A DNA stretch of 64,000 nt from the NCBI GenBank assembly GCA_965112735.1, contig OZ218952.1, forward strand, positions 5,022,001 to 5,086,000, written 5' to 3'. Below are positions 1 to 12,315 of the stretch, piece by piece. The DNA comes from Phaeosaccion multiseriatum (taxonomy: Eukaryota; Ochrophyta, other classes). Position 1 is the stretch's first letter, and each line of letters begins with the position of its first letter. The position numbers and the translations under genes are program-made. Below the pieces are notes generated by a model. It was not told the DNA's origin. It ran no database searches and was given only the letters and a program-made list of their open reading frames with translations.

Positions 1-1
1 A

Positions 2-190
2 GACAAGGACGTGCGAAGCCTCCTTCAGAACTGTCTCCACTGCCTCACCAAGCAACAGCAAGGGCGAGAGAGTGCCTCGTCCCCTGCTAGCTCAGTGGCA
101 CGCTACTGCCCCCCCCCCAGAGTGGTTGAACTGGAGAGGGTCCGGATCGTAAACAATCGCGGGCCGTCAACGGCAACGCCACTCTGAACG
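2..190 (+). pseudogene. possible Ty3/gypsy-type integrase zinc-finger remnant
   Basis: The frame starting at base 2 is open to a TGA at about 190 and begins DKDVRSLLQNCLHCL. This resembles the CxxC half of the HHCC zinc-binding region of Ty3/gypsy integrases, where a K-D-V-R block precedes C-x-x-C. Downstream the similarity is lost and the frame ends, so at most a fragment is present, cut by the window edge. No integrase DDE core, reverse transcriptase or LTR is visible. The call rests on about 15 residues and could be chance. Confidence 0.22.
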
Positions 191-257
191 AAATCATCAA
201 GAAGACGGAATTTTTCAGTTCAACCAACGCTGCAAAACACGCGCCGACTCCTCCCAC

Positions 258-372
258 GCCATTCAGTGCCCCAACCAGAGCACTCTCTATCACACCGGGA
301 TGCTCTCCTCCATCGAGGACAGGAGAGCGTCCCGGTGTGGTAGATTGTGGCCTGGTTAGGGCACTGAATGGC
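258..372. repeat. imperfect foldback hairpin, 52-nt arms
   Basis: Arms 258-309 and 321-372 are reverse complements with about nine mismatches around an 11-nt loop. The outer ends are GCCATTCAGTGCC and its complement. The structure resembles a small foldback transposon or MITE, now slightly decayed. It lies upstream of the GGPP synthase coding region. Confidence 0.75.
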
Positions 373-400
373 GTCGGGTCCTCCTGGGCCGTAAAGGCAC

Positions 401-460
401 TTGACGCCGACAAGGGTACTTAAAGAAAACGACGTTTTCTTTAAGTACCCTTGACGCCGA
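401..460. repeat. perfect palindrome with 21-nt arms between 10-bp direct repeats
   Basis: Bases 411-431 and 433-453 are exact reverse complements around one central A. The sequence TTGACGCCGA occurs at 401-410 and again at 451-460, the second copy overlapping the palindrome's right edge. A run of about 17 A follows at 465-481. The layout suggests a recent insertion, but no transposase is nearby. Cruciform formation would be expected. Confidence 0.8.
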
Positions 461-608
461 GAAGGAAAAAAAAAAAAAAAAGGGGGTGGGGAAGGATTTT
501 GAAATGCTCGCGACGACTTGGAGCACCAACACACAAACTTGGAGGCTTCCGGGGATCGGGCGGCGCCGCAGATCATTTCCCTCTTCCCACAGTGACGCTC
601 GCTCTGAG

Positions 609-2331
609 ATGGGGGGATGTGATGGGGCCCACGCACTTCCTTCAGCCGCAGGAGGAGATGCTACAGTAGAGGCTAAGGAGGGGGGAGGAGAAGGTGGAGG
701 AGCGAAGGGAAGTGCAGGAGAACGAGAAGGAACCCTGACAGGAGAAGCATGCTCGCAAGACGGAGCGGGGGGCGAAGCAGACTTTCCGCCACATGTTGTG
801 GATCAGGTGAGGGAGCAACGGAAGTCGGGTAGCAGTAGGCGGCGAACTTTTCTTTTGCGCTCCCGGGCTCCTCCCAAGCCGGGCCCCTCCGTACTTGGTG
901 CCGCCCTTTTCCCTCCAATCTCCCCTCTTATTTACCAATGAAACAAACACGTCAATCGAATGGATCAATACTGCATGAATGCCCCTCCTACAGGAGCTGC
1001 TAGAACCTTACCACTACATCCTGCGGGTGCCCGGCAAGGATGTGCGGGGCCTCATGGTGGAGGCCTTCCAGGACTGGCTGGCCATCCCGCAGGAGAAGGT
1101 GGAACAAGTCAAGGAGATCGTCGGCATGCTTCACACCTCCAGCCTGCTGTAAGGAGGAGGGTGCGGGGGGGGCGGTGGGGGAAGAGGGAGGAGGGGAGAA
1201 GGTGGACGGGGGGGGGGGAGATGAGTCGGGTCGAACCTCTCTGCCTGCATGCAGATAGATATACAAGTCAAATCCCGTCCAGCCCCTCCGCACTGCCTAA
1301 GCTCTGCTCTTCCTCATTGACTGACCCCCCCCCCCCCCTCCCTCCCTGCAGGGTGGACGACATCGAAGACAACTCCAAGCTGCGCAGGGGCGTACCAGTG
1401 GCGCACCTCATCTATGGGCTGCCGAGCACGCTCAACACCGCCAACTACGCCTACTTCCTCGCGCTGGAGAAGGTCGTGCGCTTTGATTGCCAAGCGGCAC
1501 TCGGCTGCTTCGTGGGGGAGATGCTCAACCTTCACAAGGGGCAAGGCCAAGACATCCTGTGGAGGTGAGGGGATGGCAGTGGATGCACAAGACACGGGCC
1601 TGGAGTTGGGGGAGTTTAGGGTACCTCTACTTTGTTATTGGAGGGCGTTTCGAGGGCCTCTACTTTATTTAGTCCTCTCTTCAGTGCCCGTCTTCCCTTC
1701 CTTCACCTGATTTCGCACTGCCTTCCGCTGCCTTCCTTGCCCCCACCTGCCTCTCTTGGTTTCCACTCCTGCGTGCGTCTGTACCACCCTCAGGGATAGC
1801 GGACGATGCCCGACGGAAGAAGAATACACAGGTTCGGACAGCGTGTAAGAAGCGCTAAACACAGACGGACCACCAACACCTCCCCCTCCCTCCCTCCCTC
1901 CCTCACCCCTCACCCATCCCCCCTCTCCCCTCTCCCCTCCCTTCCTCCATAACCCCTGTCCTGTCGCTCTGTAGAGATGGTGATCAACAAGACGGGTGGT
2001 CTGTTTCGCCTTGCAGTGGGACTGATGCAGCCTTTCTCCAAGGACTCGCGCAGCTTCACGGCCCTGCTCGACAAGCTCGCGCTCTACTTTCAGATCCGAG
2101 ACGACCTCATCAACCTCAGCGGGTGAGTGCGAGTTTTAGTTGGTCAGAACCTCTGCTCCAAGGGGGTAAGAAATTGAAACTGAATCTGTGAGTTGTGAGG
2201 CGGGCGGTTCAGGGCTGGGCACAGACGAGTTCCAGCAAGGCTCTGCAACGTTAAGAGCGAAGGGATCGTTGAAGGAACGTTAAAGGGAGTCGAGTCCGTT
2301 CGTGCCGTCCCCAACTCTCAACACACTCTGC

Positions 2332-2391
<60 letters not shown>

Positions 2392-2693
2392 CCTCCCTCC
2401 TGTCGGTCTGTCTGTCGGTCGGCCCCCCTCCCTCTCTCCTACCCACAGAGAGGAGTATATGAAGAGTAAATCGTACTGCGAGGATCTTACGGAGGGCAAG
2501 TTCAGCTTCCCCATCATCCACTGCATCCGCTCCCGCCCCACAGACCACCGCCTACTCAACATCCTCAAGCAGAGGACAGAGGTGAGGTGGATGGACTTGG
2601 GTACCCCCGCAGGGCATTGAGTGGGCATCGACAGCACCCCTCCCTCGGGGAAGGAAGGAAGGGCTCACCTCTGAGTGAGGTTGTGTCTGTGAA

Positions 2694-2724
<31 letters not shown>

Positions 2725-3152
2725 CTGTGAATGTGTGTACGTGTGCGTCTGTGAATGTGTGTGTGTGTGCGTGTGCGTCTGTATCTTGTTTGTTTATATG
2801 TGTGTGTAGGCGCCTTAACACATTGCCCGCGGGTCCCTCTCCGCCATGCACTGCTGTCTCCCGTGATGTGATGTGCGTGTGTTGGTGTCAGGACGTGGAG
2901 GTGAAGCGTCATGCGGTCTCGTGGATGCGGCAGACGGGCTCCTTCTCCTACACCCTCGAGGCCACGAACAGACTCAAGGCGGAGGTGCTGAGCGAGGTAG
3001 AGAGGTTGGGAGGGCACCCCAAACTTGAGCACTTAATCGAGTTACTTGACGGGCAGCTCAGCAAGCAGATGCCTGATTGGGTCTCATGGTCAAGCCCAAG
3101 TGCTGCAAGCAAAGCCAATGGCGAGGAGCGCTTTGCAGTGGATCAGATATGA
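609..3152 (+). CDS. GGPS1: geranylgeranyl diphosphate synthase (7 exons)
   Basis: Prenyl elongase making GGPP from FPP and IPP for prenylation and isoprenoids. Exons: 609-806, 994-1148, 1352-1564, 1794-1831, 1975-2122, 2449-2581, 2892-3152; together 1,146 nt, 381 aa. The first aspartate-rich motif is [12 protein letters not shown] (about residue 120), followed by [11 protein letters not shown]. The 38-nt exon 4 encodes CPTEEEY; after it come [10 protein letters not shown], the second motif QIRDDLIN (about 242-248) and [12 protein letters not shown]. Order and spacing match short type III (animal/fungal) GGPP synthases of about 300 aa; the extra length is a Gly/Glu-rich N-terminal extension in exon 1. 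The start at 609 was chosen over an in-frame ATG at 486 because the 486 stretch lies next to the palindrome and A-run; either is possible. Intron 3 begins with a GGATGGCAGTGGATG motif and intron 5 holds a (CT)n tract. Confidence 0.93.
2331..2398. repeat. (CT)n microsatellite in GGPP synthase intron 5
   Basis: About 55 bp of uninterrupted CT followed by CCCT units, 50 bp upstream of the exon 6 acceptor, where it may serve as an extended polypyrimidine tract. Confidence 0.9.
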
Positions 3153-4482
3153 GTGCTGGAGAGAGAGAGAGAGAGAGAGAGTGAGAGAGAGGGCTTTTTC
3201 GACGAATAGGAAGCTTCAGGAGCAACGGGAGAGAGAGACAGAGAGAGTGAGAGGGAGAGAAAGAAAGAGGGAGGGGGAGAGAAAGAGAGAGGGGGAGGGC
3301 CTTCTCTCTCTAGACCCCACCCCACACCGTCCTAGAGCTTCCCTTGGGAGGCGATGGCAGTCGATGGCAAGGGGTGAGGAGGTGGAAGGCAGGCCTCTAT
3401 ATGAGGCTATAGAGGGAGTGTATGGTGTGTGGGGGCTGCTGGGGCAAGTCGAGGGACATTGCTGTGACAGTGAAGCCTATTCACACTCCATTTGAACTGC
3501 CTGTACGTAGGCGTGACAAGCCCGGGGGGGTGCGGCGCTAAGCTGTGCTGCAGTTGCCGTGTGTGGTGTGTGGGGGTGTGTGGTGGGAGTGTGTGCGCGG
3601 CTGTCGACGGTGAGCGGAGGTTCAGAGTCGTGTCTCCACGAAAGCCGTCTCCAACAACTCAAGGGAGAGGGGAGCGGCGCAGTAGCAGCAGCAGTCGCTG
3701 CAGCAGGAGTAGCAGCAGCACCACCACCACCACCGCCAGCACGAGCACCAGGGGGGGGAGGAGGGAGGGGATGGGGGCGCGGCAGCTGTGGCTGGCACGG
3801 CTTCGCACAGGGCAGAATCGCAGGGCAGGCCGGCAGGGGTGGACCCTCCCCCTCGCTGCACTCGCTGCCCTCGCTGCCCTCACTGCTCTCGTGTGCCCTT
3901 CATACTCGCCTTCGGTGCAGCGGCACGGAAAGCGATTGCGATTGGCTTGTCGCTCGATGTTGGCGTTCGCTGTCTGGTTGATGTGTGCGAGGGCCAATTG
4001 CAGTCGATGGCAGTCGATGGCAGTGAATGGCAGTCGATGGCAGTCGATGGCAGCCAATGGGAGTCAATGGCAGTCAGCGACAGAGACAAGAGACACAGGC
4101 GCTCACACGTCCTCGGCGACAGCAGCAGTTGGTAATACAGCGAGGGCCTTGATAAGAGAACAGGGGACAACGCGGGGGGCACAACCGGCTGGGGGCTGGG
4201 CGGGGGGGGGGGGGGGGAGGGGGGGAGGGGGGGGCTCATGAAGCTCAGCCTCTTCCTCCCTTGTGCACACACAGACGACGACGACGTTGGCCGCCGACGG
4301 ATTCTTGATCGATCTACTTTACAGACTTAAGAAACAGAGCTACATGACTGCTCTGGACTCCCCTCACCCCTCTCCTCCCCTCGGCTTCGGCCGCTGGGCC
4401 TCCGCCCCCCTCTAATGGCACTGAACGGACCGCAGTGCATTTGTGACTGGAGGGCTTCACTAATTGCCCCCCCCCCCCCCAT
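3153..4482. other. convergent intergenic region with short tandem repeats
   Basis: Between the GGPP synthase stop and the myosin stop no conserved coding exon was recognised. It holds (GA)n at 3158-3300, a trinucleotide CAG/CAC-rich stretch at 3680-3745, a 10-bp tandem array (GGCAGTCGAT) at 3997-4078, one TTGGTAATACAG motif at 4129-4140, and long G and C runs at 4200-4235 and 4467-4480. Open frames here are low complexity. Confidence 0.6.
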
Positions 4483-4536
4483 TTAGTTGTGCCCGTTGGC
4501 CATGATGGAGTTGATGTGATCCAGGATTATACTGCG

Positions 4537-4568
<32 letters not shown>

Positions 4569-5364
4569 CACACGCACGGACACGGGAAAGGATTGGCACA
4601 GCACGGAGGAGGGGCATGGGGGGAGGCGAGGGTTAGTCAGCAGACGAGCGGTGAATGTATGGGCAGAAAGAAGCCTCCTTCCCTTTACTCGCCTCCTCCC
4701 CTCCTCCGTCCGTCCACCCTACCCTCTCCCTCCCTCCCTCCCTCCCTCCTCCCCTCCCTCCCTCCCTCCCTCCCTCCCTCCTCCCCTCCCACCCTCCTCC
4801 CCTCCCTCCTTCCGTCCCTCCGTCCCTCCGTCCCTCCGTCCCTCCCTCCTTCCCTCCATCCCTCCCTCCCTCCCTCCCTCCCTCCCGCCCTCCCTCCCTC
4901 CCTCCCTCCCTCCCTCCCTCCCTCCCTCCCTCCCTCCCTTTCTGCTCACCTGGCCATATCGGAGGCCTGCTGCGTCCTCAGAGACAACTCAAACACACTG
5001 TCGGTATCCTGGTCCCAAATGGTGAGTGACACTTGCCGCCTCGTTCCTCTCCAAGAGTGTACATCGGCATAACTGTACTGCTGCAGCAACTCCTTGCGAT
5101 CCACACCGAACATGTGCATCCCGTCGGCGCTAAAGGCGAAGAGCAGCGTGCGTGGAAGGTGACTCATAAGGTCAGGTTGGCAGCCCACTTTGACGGCGTA
5201 GAAGTAGTGGGCGCCGAACATAGGCCTCTCTCTGCACTGCTCCACAAAGAGGATCTGAGGCATTGGGTGGGGGGGTAGAGGCGGCAGCAGGTGGGTGCGT
5301 GGGTTACGAAAGGGGGGGGGGGGGAGAGGAGATAACACGCACACGCACGCACACACGCACGACG

Positions 5365-5409
<45 letters not shown>

Positions 5410-8400
5410 GCACTGTGCGAGTCTCTGCCTCACCTCGAGCTCGCTGGCGCTCTTGGGCAGCAAGTCAGTGCTGAGGTCCGCCACCGCCTTGCTCCAGCGC
5501 TTCTTGTCGCACTGTCGCTGCCAGGCGGGGGGCACGAACCACATGAGGCGCTGCTCCACCGCCTTCGGACTCCAGCCGCCCCCCCCGGGGTACTTTTCGT
5601 AACCACCATTCTCCCCCTTCCCATCTTCCCCTCCAGTCGACCCCTTCGCCTTGTCTGCTCCGTTCTTGGTGTCTGCGGCTGCCTGCTGCTCCTCCAGCAC
5701 CATGGCGATGGCGGTGAGCAAAATGACCCCCTGCTCGTCGCTGATCTCGAGCGTACCCGAGCGGATGGCATCGTCCTCGGCCTGCAAGTACACGAGTCTG
5801 AGGGAGGCAGGAGGGAGAGGAGGGAGGGGAGGGAGGGGAGGGAAAGGGAGGGAGAGAGAGAGAGAGAAGAGACAGAGGGAGAATGATACAGAGACTGAGT
5901 AGAGCCCGACATTTAAATTCGATACTCGAGGTGCATCCTGGATGTAGGACGCCAGTGGGCCACGCGTGGCTGTATTAGCCAAAACATCACCTCCCTCTCT
6001 CCCCCTCCCTCCTTCTCACCTTTCCCGTCCCATCTCTACCTCTCCGTCCCTCCCCCCATGTCCCCCTCTCTCCTCCTCACCCCCTCCTCTCTGCCCCTCC
6101 CTCTCCCTCCTGCCCTCTCTCTCTCCCTCCCTCCCTCCCTCCCTCCCTCCCTCCCTCCCTCCCTCCCTCCCTCTCCCTCCCTCCATCCCTCCCTCCCCTC
6201 TCTCTCACTGTCCCTCCCTCCCTCCCTCCATCCCTCCCTCCCCTCCCCCCTCTCTCTTCCCACCTGTTGTACGCGGCGTCCTCTGTGGGCCACGCGTGAC
6301 TGTGTAGGAATATCTTGCGCTTGTAGATGAAGCGGAAGTTACGGCGCTGACGGGCCTTGCGGATAAACACGTCCTGTCGGGCAGCGGGGTCATGTGATGG
6401 GGGTGTATGGGGAGGGCAGCGTGGAGGTGGATGGGGAGGGTAGAGGTAGGGAAATAGGCCGTCAGAAGGAATCCTTGGTGCCCTGTTTCACAGCCCTGAG
6501 GAACCCTCATCACTACTCACTCACCCATCCACTCACTCACTCACTCATTCCCTCGCTCCCTCATCCATCCACTCCCTCACTCACCCACTCACTCCCTCAC
6601 TCCCTCACTCACTCCCTCACTCACTCATCCATCCACTCCCTCCCTCACCCACTCACTCCCTCACTCCCTCACTCACTCCCTCACTCACTCATCCATCCAC
6701 TCCCTCCCTCACCCACTCACTCACTCACTCACTCACTCACTCACTCACTCCCTCACTCACTCATCCATCCACTCCCTCCCTCACTCACCCCAAGGTAGTC
6801 CTCGTTCCTGAGCGGGCTCGGTGTGAAGGGAAGAGTGGCCTTCTCGTCCTGTGCCTTGGTGTCCACGGCCTGGGGAGAGAGGAGGAGGGGCAGGGAGAGG
6901 GAGAGAGAAGAGAGAGCCAGTACAGGCAGAGAGTGAGAGAGACAGAGCGAGTACATGTACTTGTACTGTAGAGGGGTACAGGACACCATGGGGAGGGAGC
7001 AGAGGCCAAGAGAGGAGAGGAGAGGAGAGGAGGAGGAGTACCGTACGCCTTTCTCTTCGCTTGAAGCGCTACGTAAGCAGGCTCAAGGCCTTCTGTACCT
7101 CACCTTGCCCATGTCATAGACGAAGAGGCCCATTTGGTCGGTGCGTGCCGTTTGGAGGCCTCCGAAATGCGCACATACCTCCAGGATCTGAAGGAAGAGA
7201 GAGGAGAGGGAGGGGGTGAGACAACGCACAGGGGGGGGGGGCGAGAAGAGAGGGAAGAGAGAGGAGCGCGTGGGGACGAAGCACCACACACAAGTTTGAA
7301 AAGAGTTTACACACAAGTAAAAAAAGCCAAATACGTTACGCAGCAGTTACATTGGGCTCCTCCCCCCCCTTCCACCGCCCATACCCATACGCCTTTACTC
7401 AGATACGCCTCCCCTCCCTCCCCCTACGGCCCTGCCCATATGCCTCTACCTTGACGACGTTTAGGTCCGGAGCGAGGGGCAGGTCCTCTGTCAGCAGCGC
7501 TCCGTTGACAAGCTCGATGGTGGCAAGAATGGGGGGGCGCTCCTTGTATGCCTACAGATAATGGGTGTCAGGACAGAGCAGCAGCAGTGGGTGTCAGGAC
7601 AGAGCAGCAGCAGTGGGTGTCAGGACAGAGCAGCAGCAGTGGGTGTCAGGACAGAGCAGCAGCAGTGGGTGTCAGGACGAGAGGAGCGGTGGGCATGGGG
7701 TGTACGGAGCAGTACCGCACAGGACCAGCTAAGCTGAGCAGGGGGCGTCACGAGACACTTGCTTGCTTCACCCGCAGAAGGTAAAGATGCACCCACCCAC
7801 GTACGCACGCACGCGCCCATCAACACCCACGCACCCAGCTATACACAGCCACACAGACCCACACCCCCCCCTACCCACACACAGAGCCTCACCCTGCCTA
7901 CCCACCCACTGGCATACTGTACCCACCCATCCCATTGACATACTACACCCAACCACCCATCGACAAGACTACACCCACCCACCCACCCACACCCACCCAT
8001 TGACATACTACATCCACGCCCCCATCACCAGCCACGCACCTGAATCTCTTCAATGGTGAGGACGATTCCTTCCGCGGTGCGGCTGCTCATCATTCCCTCG
8101 AGCGTGTAGAGGCAATAACGTGCATAGCAAGCCTCCGCCCCGTCTAGCCTGCACTTGTCCAGCACAAAGTGCAGCAGGAAGTTCTCAAAGGGCTCGCTCG
8201 GGAGGAAGGTGTTGGTGCACATACACATAAGCTGCCATGCCTTGGCCGTGCTCTCCGCCTTGGGGTTGTCGGTCAGCTGCTTCATCATCTGCACGTAGAT
8301 CTCATCTCTCAGCTCCCGCTCTGCCAGGCCCTTGGTAAGAATGTTCCTCGCCAGCATCTCCGGGAAGCTCATCTGCTTGTCTCCCATGTAGCCCAACAAA

Positions 8401-8905
8401 GCCTTGCGCAAAGAGACAGCGGCCTTGTTCATCTCCTTCGGTTTGAGCTCCGTCAAGCTCTTGCTACAGAGCGTGTTTTGCCACACCAGCATGCTCTCCA
8501 TCTCCCTCCGCTTGTGGAGAAGATTGCCCTTGGCGTAGTCCGATCGGCTCCTCAGCTTGGAGTAGTTTTTGAGCTTGTACTTGGCGTTGCTTGCCTTCTC
8601 GTGGCGCTCCTCCCTCTTGGCACGGAAGTTCTCAATGTCTTCGTCCGTCATTGTGTTGAGCTCCCCCTGCGGCTGCACCACCTGATGATCATGACATCAG
8701 ACACCACGGAATGAATGCATAATGCAGGATAGAATTAGGGATGCAGCGATACAGCGATACAGACATATGTATACATATACTACGACGTGTTGGGACGGAG
8801 GGAGGGACAACGACGCACCCACCCACAAGCAATCAAATCAAATCACATCACATCACATCACATCACATCACAGCACAGCACAGCACATCACTAAGGTGAC
8901 CCACC

Positions 8906-8936
<31 letters not shown>

Positions 8937-11900
8937 AGTGACTTACGTGCCCCATCTCCTCCATTCGCTTGAGCATCCGGCGGACCTTGTCCATCATCTC
9001 AAGCTGGAGCTCAAGTTCGTCCGCAAGGTCAAGCGCGTCCGTCATCCTCTCCCGAGAGTCAGAGGCGATGGAAGCCGTCAGTTTAGACTGCACCACAAGC
9101 TGCCGCCCGCACCTGAGTGGGTGGGTGAGTGAGTGCGTGAGTCAGTGAGTGAGTGAGTTCGTGAGTGAGAGAGTGCGTGAGTCAGTGAGTAGGTGAGTGC
9201 GTGAGTGAGTGCGTAAGTGAGTCAAAGAGTCAAACGATGCCCTTACCTGTTGCTTAGCGCCTTGGCGTCGCGCAGAGGCGCCTCCAATGCGTGCCCCGGG
9301 CCCGTGGGCATGACACTGCTGACCGGCTTGACACCCTGCTTGACAGCAGCACTGGCGCTGGTGCGCTGGAGCGCTGAGGGCATATTAGAGAGGGACGTCT
9401 CTGCAAGGGTGATGGACTGCTGAAGGGGGAGCAAGTCCTTCTCGTTGATGCCCCCCTTGGAGAAGATCTTGAGCGAGAGGGCGCGGCTCACGCTGTTGAG
9501 CTTACTGTTGGCGTCAGTCACTTCGTTCAGCCATTTCTGCGCCAGGCGGCCTGGTTGGATGGTTAGAGGCGTATGGGTGGGGAGGGAAAAGAGGCATATG
9601 GGTCAGGTAGGAAGGTGAGTCAAACACACGCGGCGGTACGAGTGTTTTGCCGCAGCGGGCCCATCCATAGCTCCAGCGCCCCATCCACTTCGAAGCACAA
9701 AAAAAGGCTAATGCGAACCATCGCAGACCATCCCAGATACGTCGCCCCTCGCCCTTCCGCACGCACTCCACTCAAGCACAGCAGCACTACTCACCCCTCT
9801 CCACCTCCGGCTCCTGGTGAAAGCCGAGCTCGATGGCAGTGCTCATCGCGGAGTTGATCTTGCCCAAGTCCCTCAAATTCACACCCTCACAGATGGCACG
9901 CTTCACCTGCTCCAACCGCTGTCCGCGGTCCACCTGGCCCTTGACCTCTGACAGGGCCAGAAAGTGGGCATCCGCGCCCCCCCCATGCCCCCCCACCTGC
10001 CCCTGATGCACCTCCTGCAGCACGCCCTTCATACGACCCTGATCCCCGCTGTCTAGAGCGGCCTGCAGCCCCTCCTTGGCGGCCTCTCTCTCCCTCGCCT
10101 CCCCCCTCATTGCCTGTAGCTCGTCCAGGTCCTCCCCTGTGTAGCCTGCCTCTCGGGCATTGGTAAGGGCTTCGTCGATTACGCTCAGACTCTTCTGACG
10201 CTTGGCGAAGGACAAGGCTCGCTTGACGTTCTCCGTGGCTGACGTGTTGGTTGTACTCACAGCGAGCGTCGCCAGCATGGCCTCCGCTTCGGCCACGGCG
10301 CTGCTCTCATCCTGGTAGTCCGTGAGGTACCATGTTACAGCAGTCAGTCGGTCAGTCAGTCAGCCAGTCAGTCAGCCAGTCAGTCAGCCAGTCAGTCAGT
10401 CAGTCAGTGAGTCAGTGAGTCAGGCAGCCAGTCAGTCAGCCAGTCAGTCAGTCAGTCAGCCAGCCAGTCAGTCAGTCAGTCAGTCAGTCAGTCAGTCAGC
10501 CAGTCAGTCAGTCAGTCAGCCAGCCAGTCAGCCAGTCAGTCAGCCAGTCAGTCAGCCAGTCAGTCAGCCAGTCAGTCAGCCAGTCAGTCCTTCTCACCTC
10601 GTCCAGCGGCGCCAATGCCCTGAGCTTGTCGAGAGCAGGGGGGATGGCAGTGGAGTGTTTCCGCTCTGAGGCGGCTCGCAGCGTCTTCACCGTCTCCACA
10701 CGGTGCTACAGCAATGGATGCCGAGAGGGGGGGGGGGCGGGCAGAAGGGTGGGCAGAGGATGAGGAGACGAGTCGAGACGGACAGACAGGTATGCCCCCC
10801 AGACAGGTGGCTAAAAACCAGGCAGGTCCTAACACCAGGCTCTAACACCTCGACGGTGAGCACGAGAGCAACGCAGAGCAGGGCAGAGCAGAGGACCCCA
10901 CAACAAAATCTCCTCCGACAAGCTCACGCACGCACGCACGCACGCACGCACACACACGCCTACAGAAAAGCACACATGCACGCACGCCCCCACGCCCACC
11001 ACGCCCCCACGCAACGCACGCACACACGCACCTGCAGCCTGGTGAGCTCGGCCCTGGCGGCGTCTACTTCCTTGCCCTCCACACCGACCCTGCGGGCCTT
11101 GCCCAGGAGCTCTGCCAGCCCGGGCAGGTCGCTCTTGCCCCTTCCCACGGCAGCCTTGATCTCAGCCAGCACCCCGTCCTCCTCCTCCATCCTTCGAGTC
11201 AGACCTTCCGCCTCGGAAACCTCCTCCCCGCTGAGCCCCATATGCCTGGCCAGCTCCAGCAGTCCCTCCAGCTCCCCCCTGTTGCGGGCATTGGTGGCCT
11301 CCCTGAGCTGTCCCTTGAGCTTCCTCTCTGCCTCCAAGAGGGCCTTGAGTTTCGTGGCCTCTCCGACGGCGGGGTGGGGCTCGCTTCCCCCCTCGGGGTG
11401 TCCCAGGGGGGGCGCCATGCCCGACGCTGCGGCGAGGGCGGCAGTGAGTGCGTTGAGGTCCCTTTGCCGCACGGCGTCCTCAAGCAGAGCCACCACCTTG
11501 TACGATGGCATACGTAATTGAGTTCGTATGATTACGTAATTGGTAGTAGTATGTGCAGAGACGAGGCAGGGGGGGAAAGAGGGGCGTCAAGGTGGCGTCA
11601 GCTCCTGTCAAAGTGAAGTGAGGAGTCAAGTCATTCACAGATGGCTCAGTCAATGGCTCAGTCAAGTCATTCACAGATGGCTCAGTCAAGCCATCCCAAT
11701 CACCCCACACCGCGAAGGCGGGGGCACAGAGAAAAAGCACATGGGCAAAGCGTGTAGATAGAGGTAAAGCATAGGGGTAAAGCGTGTAGACAGAGGTAAA
11801 GGGAAAGCAGCAGCGTATGCATGTACCTTGGACTCCGCCTCCAGCCTGCGATGCAGCGCCTCGGCCTCTCTGACCACTTCCATATGCCTCCCGCTGTTGG

Positions 11901-12276
11901 GCAGCTCGTTGGCCTGCAGCAGCCAGTGAGACAGAGAGGGCAGACTTCGCTGGGAGATGGCCGAATGCAGCTGCACAAGAATGGTGCGGAACAGCTTGAG
12001 CCTCTGGCGGCAGATCATGCCCCTGGCCACGCGTTGGAGGCGACAGACGGTGGCCGTGAGCACGGAGTCTCGGGCAGCGTCGAGCGAGGCTGCGGCGTCT
12101 TGCTTGAGCAGCACCTTTGGGGATGAAGGGAGGGAGGGAGGGAGGGAGGGAGAGGTGAGAGGAGAGCAGAGAGGGTACAAAGGAGAAGGGAGAGAGGAGC
12201 GCTCCTGTCCTCCTGGTCCTGTCCTCTGAGGGACTGAGACCGGAAATGCTCTCCTCCGCTGCCTGCCCATATGCCT

Positions 12277-12315
<39 letters not shown>

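Noticed and set aside
2551-3032. Minus-strand His/Thr-rich ORFs across GGPP synthase
   Set aside because: Shadow of (GT)n in intron 6 and of real plus-strand exons.
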